This document shows positions 6,403 to 11,301 of a stretch of DNA of 11,301 nucleotides, piece by piece. Both the position numbers and the translations under genes were made by a program. Origin of the DNA: Solobacterium sp. (lineage in GTDB: Bacteria; Bacillota_I; Bacilli_A; Erysipelotrichales; Erysipelotrichaceae); the NCBI GenBank assembly GCA_017514645.1, contig JAFWJP010000064.1:1-11301 (forward strand), in the 5' to 3' direction. The notes below the pieces were generated by a model. The model was not told the origin of the DNA. It did no database searches and saw only the letters and a program-made list of their open reading frames with translations. How positions within the stretch are numbered: position 1 is the first letter of the stretch; each line of letters begins with the position of its first letter.

Positions 6403-6777
6403 ATGACCAAACAAAGAAAAACATCCGTTCTGTCCTTCATCGGACTGACTGTATTCTATCTGCTGATCCGCTTTCCCCTGTTCTCCCTGCACGGGATGAA
6501 ACAGTGGCCTTTGATCCTCTACCTCATTGGCGCAGCACTGACATTGATACCGGGATTCCTCAAACCGGAACAGAACCGGACATTGCCGGTCGTCGCCTGT
6601 CTGGCCTATCTTCTCGGTTTTATCACCGCATATTTCACCCAGTCGGATTACGGTGAAGGGCTGAACAATCTGTGGATCCTCTGGACCTATGTCTTCCTGG
6701 GTGCTTCATTTGCCGCAGTCATCCTCGATATCGCGGTCGCCAGAGCCTCACACCGGACACCCCCGGAACAACATTAA
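6403..6777 (+). CDS. Four-span membrane protein, unknown function
   Basis: A 124-residue protein with hydrophobic segments near 9-27, 36-53, 61-78 and 88-113, a basic N-terminus and a short C-terminal tail, so both ends are probably cytoplasmic. I recognise no motif or family. The start at 6403 has AAAGGA at 6391-6396, spaced by 6 bases. A longer in-frame version from 6298 would overlap the upstream gene and lacks such a site, so I reject it. It is third in the dipeptidase unit. The terminator stem begins inside its TAA stop codon (6775-6777), an unusually compact ending. Confidence 0.75.
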   Translation: MTKQRKTSVLSFIGLTVFYLLIRFPLFSLHGMKQWPLILYLIGAALTLIPGFLKPEQNRTLPVVACLAYLLGFITAYFTQSDYGEGLNNLWILWTYVFLGASFAAVILDIAVARASHRTPPEQH

Positions 6778-6797
6778 GGAACCCCTGGTTCCTTTTT
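6776..6797 (+). terminator. Terminator overlapping the stop codon
   Basis: AAGGAACC at 6776-6783 pairs with GGTTCCTT at 6787-6794 around CCT, with T residues through 6797. The first two stem bases are the last two bases of the preceding TAA stop codon, so a terminating ribosome would cover the hairpin. Confidence 0.88.
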
Positions 6798-6798
6798 C

Positions 6799-6806
6799 TG
6801 TATAAT
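6799..6806 (+). promoter_or_regulatory. Promoter -10 box of the transglutaminase-like unit
   Basis: TGTATAAT (hexamer 6801-6806) lies one base after the terminator T-tract, again with no visible -35 box. GGAGG and the start codon at 6830 follow closely. Confidence 0.6.
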
Positions 6807-6829
6807 GGATATACTGCGGAGGAAATACC

Positions 6830-8050
6830 ATGAAACTGCGGAAACTGACTGCGGTATTCCTGATACTGCTGTTCTGTACCGGAATTGCCTGCGTTGACAA
6901 AACGAAATACCGGGAGATCCTGGAATCTGTTTCTCCGGACGGAACCAAGTCCCTGCAGATCCTGCAGAACGGCGATCCGGACTTTCCCTACGGAGAAACC
7001 AGGTGTACCGCTGTCCTGTACAAAGACAGTGAAGAATACTCCCGTACGGAGATCACAATGCTGAATGACGGCAAGAACGCGGAACTGGAGAACTTTGAAG
7101 CCGAATGGCAGACAGACCGTGTCATTCTTACGGTACATGCAGAAGAAGCCGAAGATCAGATCATCGACCTGTATTTCGGCGAAGCAGAGCGGTTTACCTT
7201 CAATCCGCATGTCATTCCGAAGGAGTACATCCAGCTGTACGGCGAAGGAACGAAGTCGGCTTTCTTTGCCCTCTGTGACGCTGTTCTGGCTGCGGAGGAT
7301 ACCTTTCCCTGCCCGAACGAAGAGATCATGCACCGGGTACTGGGAATCGCCCGTACCTGTTTCCCGCCTGCCGCATACTTTACGGATACAGAACACTGCT
7401 ATGTTTCGGACGGAACCGCGCACATTGCCTATACTGTTGACCGCAGCGGCCTTGTCTCTGAAACGGGACGTTTCTGTGCCAAGGTCACAGATACTCTGAA
7501 CGCTGCGATACCGCAGAAAACCGAACCGTATCTCATGGCAATGGAACTGCTGACCTTTCTGGCCCGCAAGAATACCTACGCAGAAGATACGACGCTGGAT
7601 GATTTTCTGATCATAAGTCCTTACCGGGCAATCATGGAAGACACCGGAATCTGCCAGGAACTCGCCGGTGAATACACCTACTATCTGCTGCAGGCCGGCA
7701 TTGATGCATTCCCCTGTTCCGCGCTCAACAGCGATCACTCCCAGGCACATGAATGGACGGTCGCTGAACTGGACGGTTCCTATTATCACTTTGATCCGAC
7801 GCTTACGCTCGATCATCCCGACAGTCTGTTCTTCTTCGGCATGAATGATCTGCAGCGTTCCTACTACGGTGACTTCCCGGAAGAGAATTATACCTTTGCG
7901 GATTCCGATACGTTCCGGATCACAGCAGACAGTGACCGCTTCCTTCCGCTCTGGCTGGCAGAAAGCTATACCATCGATCAGGATACCGGCAGGATCACCT
8001 ATCAGGAGATCTATTCCGGACTGACGAAGGAATATCATGAAGGAGACTGA
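6830..8050 (+). CDS. Transglutaminase-like (papain-fold) lipoprotein
   Basis: A 406-residue exported protein. The signal segment (4-20) ends in GIAC with Cys21, a slightly atypical lipobox. The C-terminal half carries the transglutaminase-core triad in the right order: Cys275 in GICQELA (273-279), His307 in HEWTV (307-311) and Asp322 in FDPT (321-324), the last following the usual Gly-x-Tyr-Tyr-His strand. Bacterial members are mostly cysteine proteases or peptide-processing enzymes rather than cross-linkers, so peptidase activity on a surface or peptidoglycan-linked peptide is the likeliest role. The first 130 residues resemble a beta-rich domain I cannot name. About nine cysteines in a mature secreted protein is unusual and may mean disulfides. 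GGAGG at 6818-6822 sets the start. AAGGAG at 8040-8045, inside its last codons, serves the next gene. Confidence 0.85.
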   Translation: MKLRKLTAVFLILLFCTGIACVDKTKYREILESVSPDGTKSLQILQNGDPDFPYGETRCTAVLYKDSEEYSRTEITMLNDGKNAELENFEAEWQTDRVILTVHAEEAEDQIIDLYFGEAERFTFNPHVIPKEYIQLYGEGTKSAFFALCDAVLAAEDTFPCPNEEIMHRVLGIARTCFPPAAYFTDTEHCYVSDGTAHIAYTVDRSGLVSETGRFCAKVTDTLNAAIPQKTEPYLMAMELLTFLARKNTYAEDTTLDDFLIISPYRAIMEDTGICQELAGEYTYYLLQAGIDAFPCSALNSDHSQAHEWTVAELDGSYYHFDPTLTLDHPDSLFFFGMNDLQRSYYGDFPEENYTFADSDTFRITADSDRFLPLWLAESYTIDQDTGRITYQEIYSGLTKEYHEGD

Positions 8051-8052
8051 AT

Positions 8053-8445
8053 ATGCATGAAAAAGAACAGTATTTCATTCAGACATTCATAAAAAACAGC
8101 CGACAGGAACGTCTGCTGTTTGAGTTCTCTCATCCGGATAAGCGGTACCGGGGTCTCAGCCGTTTCTGCCACAATGCAGAAGATCTGCTGAACAAAGGTC
8201 TGATTGCCCTCTCCGGCACTGACCTGGAACGTCAGGACGCTTTCCGCAGTTTTCTCAGACAGCACAGTGAGCCGTGCCGTCTGATCTCCCCGTCCCTGGA
8301 AGATACCGAACTGCCGTTCCCGGACGCAGCCTGTACCGCATTCCTTCTGCCGGACGCTTCCATTACCATCGGTCCCGGCTATGCCCTGGTCTGCAGTGAA
8401 CCGGAACGCGGAGGAAGTATCAAATATCTTCTGATCGCTCGATGA
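8053..8445 (+). CDS. Small soluble protein of unknown function
   Basis: A 130-residue protein without signal peptide or membrane span. The N-terminus (1-45) is rich in charged residues and aromatic positions, with KRYRGLSRFCHNAEDLL at 30-46; the rest is mixed, with FLLPDASITIGPGYALV (97-113) and a Gly-Gly-x-x-Lys-Tyr-Leu ending. I do not recognise a named domain. AAGGAG at 8040-8045 gives a 7-base spacing to the ATG, and only two bases separate it from the upstream stop, so it is co-transcribed with the transglutaminase-like gene. Its last 26 bases overlap the end of nagA on the opposite strand. Confidence 0.75.
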   Translation: MHEKEQYFIQTFIKNSRQERLLFEFSHPDKRYRGLSRFCHNAEDLLNKGLIALSGTDLERQDAFRSFLRQHSEPCRLISPSLEDTELPFPDAACTAFLLPDASITIGPGYALVCSEPERGGSIKYLLIAR

Positions 8446-9541
8446 TCCTTCCATGATGAAGGATCATTTTGATTTCCAGGTTCCGGTCTGCCAGAATGAT
8501 ATCTGCGTATTTTCCCGGATCCAGCGAACCATAGTCATCATCGATGCCGATACTCCTCGCCGGATTCTCCGTACACGCCCGGAGCGCTGATTCCATCGGG
8601 ATTCCCATCCCGACAGCTGTCCGCAAACAATCATACAGATCCGATACACTCCCGGCGATCACTCCGGAATCATGTTCCATGACTGCTCTGTTTCCTGATT
8701 TGCGTACCCTCTGCCCGCCCAGAGTATAGACACCGTCTGCCAGCCCCGTTCCTCTCATGGAGTCGGAGATCATGACGGTCCGGCTGTCTCCAAACAGATC
8801 AAACGCCAGACGGACCATTGCCGGATGTACATGAATGCCATCACAGATCAGTTCCGCACAGGAAGCGGATTCTGCAGCTGCCGCAGCCGGACCGGGATTT
8901 CTGTGATGGATCCCGTTCATCGCATTGAACAGATGGGTGATCCTGTCTGCCCCTGCCCGGAACGCTTCTTTTGCGGTCTCATAATCAGCCGCAGTGTGTG
9001 CCAGGGATACCCGATAATGATCCGACAGTCCGGGAATGGCCTCCATTGCGCCGGGCATCTCCGGAGCAATATCAACGATCCGGATCAGCTGCCCGCACGC
9101 TTCATCCAGACGTTTCACCAGATCCGCGTCCGCCGGTATCATGGCTTTCGGATCCTGTGCACCGCATTTCACCGGATTGAGAAACGGCCCCTCCAGATGA
9201 ATACCAACCAGTTCAGCACCTTCCCCTTCATAGCTTCCGGCAGCCCGCATGATCTTCATCAGCTGTTCTTCCGGCAGACTCATCGTTGCCGGGCAGACTG
9301 CCGTAATCCCGTGCTCCAATTCATACCTGAGCAGTTTCCGAAGACTTTCTGCTGTACCGTCGGAGAAATCCGCACCGTCAGCACCGTGAAAATGCGTATC
9401 GATCAGCCCGGGAAATGCAAACAGTCCGTCTGCTTCCAGAACATCACCGCCGGAACTCTCACGGATCCTTTCACCTTCAGTAAACAAAGTCCCTATCTGC
9501 AGGATACCGTTCCTGTAAATCACTGCATTCTGTATGATCAT
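8420..9541 (-). CDS. nagA: N-acetylglucosamine-6-phosphate deacetylase
   Basis: NagA removes the acetyl group from GlcNAc-6-phosphate in the cytoplasm, giving glucosamine-6-phosphate for catabolism or cell-wall synthesis. At 373 residues the length is normal. Amidohydrolase-fold motifs appear in order: HFHG (50-53), metal-binding Glu117 in LEGP, His182 in AHT, His203 in THLFNAMN, substrate-contacting His237 in GIHVHP, and catalytic Asp260 in ISDSM. The C-terminus returns to the small beta-sandwich domain (GKYADIILAD, 343-352). AGGAGAG is positioned just upstream of the ATG. No nagB is in the window; the divergent GH1 gene fits a shared sugar-use theme. The last codons overlap the convergent gene by 26 bases and contain that gene's terminator. 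Confidence 0.95.
   Translation of the reverse strand: MIIQNAVIYRNGILQIGTLFTEGERIRESSGGDVLEADGLFAFPGLIDTHFHGADGADFSDGTAESLRKLLRYELEHGITAVCPATMSLPEEQLMKIMRAAGSYEGEGAELVGIHLEGPFLNPVKCGAQDPKAMIPADADLVKRLDEACGQLIRIVDIAPEMPGAMEAIPGLSDHYRVSLAHTAADYETAKEAFRAGADRITHLFNAMNGIHHRNPGPAAAAAESASCAELICDGIHVHPAMVRLAFDLFGDSRTVMISDSMRGTGLADGVYTLGGQRVRKSGNRAVMEHDSGVIAGSVSDLYDCLRTAVGMGIPMESALRACTENPARSIGIDDDYGSLDPGKYADIILADRNLEIKMILHHGRIIERSEDI
8443..8470 (+). terminator. Plus-strand terminator embedded in the 3' end of nagA
   Basis: TGATCCTTC at 8443-8451 and GAAGGATCA at 8458-8466 form a perfect 9-bp stem around a 6-base loop, followed by TTTT at 8467-8470. It begins in the stop codon of the plus-strand gene and lies wholly within the minus-strand nagA coding sequence. 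On the minus strand the hairpin is preceded by A residues and has no T-tract after it, so it should stop plus-strand transcription only. Confidence 0.75.
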
Positions 9542-9558
9542 AGTTCTCTCCTGTTTTT

Positions 9559-9564
9559 ATCATA
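9559..9564 (-). promoter_or_regulatory. Putative nagA -10 box
   Basis: TATGAT on the minus strand lies 17 bases upstream of the nagA start codon. No good -35 hexamer is visible; its expected position (about 9582-9588) would overlap the start region of the divergent transcript. Confidence 0.35.
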
Positions 9565-9572
9565 GCCTATCC

Positions 9573-9581
9573 TGTTACAAT
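9573..9581 (+). promoter_or_regulatory. Extended -10 promoter of the lipoprotein-GH1 unit
   Basis: TGTTACAAT fits an extended -10 element (TG-n-TACAAT), which can work without a strong -35 box. It lies 20 bases before the start codon at 9602, with AAGG at 9591-9594 between. Confidence 0.55.
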
Positions 9582-9601
9582 AAAGACAGAAAGGTTCAGT
9601 C

Positions 9602-10042
9602 ATGAAATACCGGAAAAAGAAGAAACTAACACAGAAACTGTTCACTGCGTTCCTTGCGTTTGCCGTACTTTATGCCTGCGGACAGGACGATAAAGGTGCG
9701 GACAGCGAAAAGATGCTGGCAGAGCGTCTCGCTCTGCTCGAAGACTCCTGGGTCACACCGCAGGGTACATACGGTCTGGATATCTCCGGCACCGCTTACC
9801 GTTTCTGGGCCTATCAGAGAGCTGAATACACATCAACCTTCACCCTGGATCTGAACGAACCGGATGACGCATTCACACTGAACATCGGAAACGATGAACG
9901 CATTGCAGACAGATCCGGACAGCTGTTCTGCCGGATCACAGACATGCACTATGAAAACGGGCAGATCATCCTGCATCTGGTCTTTACCGATAACACTGAA
10001 GAAGAGATCATACTCGTAACATCGGGATCAATCGAAGAATAG
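9602..10042 (+). CDS. Small lipoprotein of unknown function
   Basis: A 146-residue protein with an unusually basic N-terminus (Arg and Lys at 4-12), a hydrophobic stretch and lipobox LYAC with Cys26. The mature part starts with a Gln/Asp/Lys-rich linker and a short predicted helix (about 36-48), then seems all beta: GTYGLDISGTAYRF (55-68), a Tyr/Thr-rich strand, and a final hydrophobic strand IILHLVF (121-127). This could be a small beta-barrel or sandwich, but I recognise no family. It is the first gene after the nagA divergent promoter region. The ribosome binding site of the GH1 gene overlaps its stop codon, so expression with the glycosidase is likely; whether it helps capture sugar is only a guess. 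Confidence 0.78.
   Translation: MKYRKKKKLTQKLFTAFLAFAVLYACGQDDKGADSEKMLAERLALLEDSWVTPQGTYGLDISGTAYRFWAYQRAEYTSTFTLDLNEPDDAFTLNIGNDERIADRSGQLFCRITDMHYENGQIILHLVFTDNTEEEIILVTSGSIEE

Positions 10043-11301
<1,259 letters not shown>

Noticed and set aside
6719..8038. 439-codon minus-strand frame across the transglutaminase-like gene
   Set aside because: It is antisense to a gene with a recognisable catalytic triad, and it runs through a terminator and promoter. It is a codon-bias shadow.
8760..8765. Ser in place of Ala beside the catalytic Asp of NagA (ISDSM)
   Set aside because: The catalytic Asp is present, and Ser at this neighbouring position is, to my knowledge, an ordinary variant in the family, so no loss of activity is implied.
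8825..9565. 246-codon plus-strand frame across nagA
   Set aside because: It is antisense to a clear NagA with all its motifs, and has no ribosome binding site of its own.

Overview
The window looks like ordinary chromosome of a Gram-positive Bacillota bacterium. The signs are AGGAGG-type ribosome binding sites, several lipoprotein signal peptides, short perfect hairpins with T-tracts, and a gut-type gene set (GlcNAc-6-phosphate deacetylase, GH1 phospho-glycosidase, cytoplasmic VanX-like dipeptidase). Base composition is close to half GC. I lean towards Erysipelotrichales or a similar lineage, but that is a guess. I see no tRNA, rRNA, CRISPR array, insertion sequence or integrase.

Layout, left to right. 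(1) A few codons of an upstream gene and its terminator. (2) A 617-residue lipoprotein of unknown function containing a weak internal triplication. (3) A four-gene unit: VOC/bleomycin-resistance-like protein, small two-span membrane protein, SDR oxidoreductase, and a lipid-anchored protein tyrosine phosphatase whose N-terminal domain resembles the C-terminal barrel of SAM hydroxide adenosyltransferases. (4) A three-gene unit: VanX-type D-Ala-D-Ala dipeptidase, a translationally coupled HEXXH membrane protein (DUF3267-like), and a four-span membrane protein. (5) A two-gene unit: transglutaminase-like lipoprotein and an unrecognised soluble protein. (6) nagA on the minus strand, overlapping tail to tail with unit 5. 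(7) Divergent from nagA, a small lipoprotein followed by a GH1 6-phospho-beta-glucosidase that runs off the window end.

The most regular non-coding feature is how the plus-strand units join. At three junctions a perfect 8-bp terminator hairpin is followed within a few bases by TGTATAAT, so the terminator of one unit sits inside the promoter of the next. A related arrangement lies at the left edge, where a perfect 15-bp dyad sits between terminator and -10 box. A further terminator for unit 5 lies inside the nagA coding sequence.

nagA and the GH1 gene together suggest use of phosphorylated amino sugars and beta-glucosides taken up by a PTS. The other genes do not form a pathway I can name. 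They share an envelope theme: four or five predicted lipoproteins, three small membrane proteins and a dipeptidase of peptidoglycan-precursor type. I found no clear new defence or mobile system. The best leads are the fused phosphatase, the repeat-bearing lipoprotein, and the terminator-promoter junctions.
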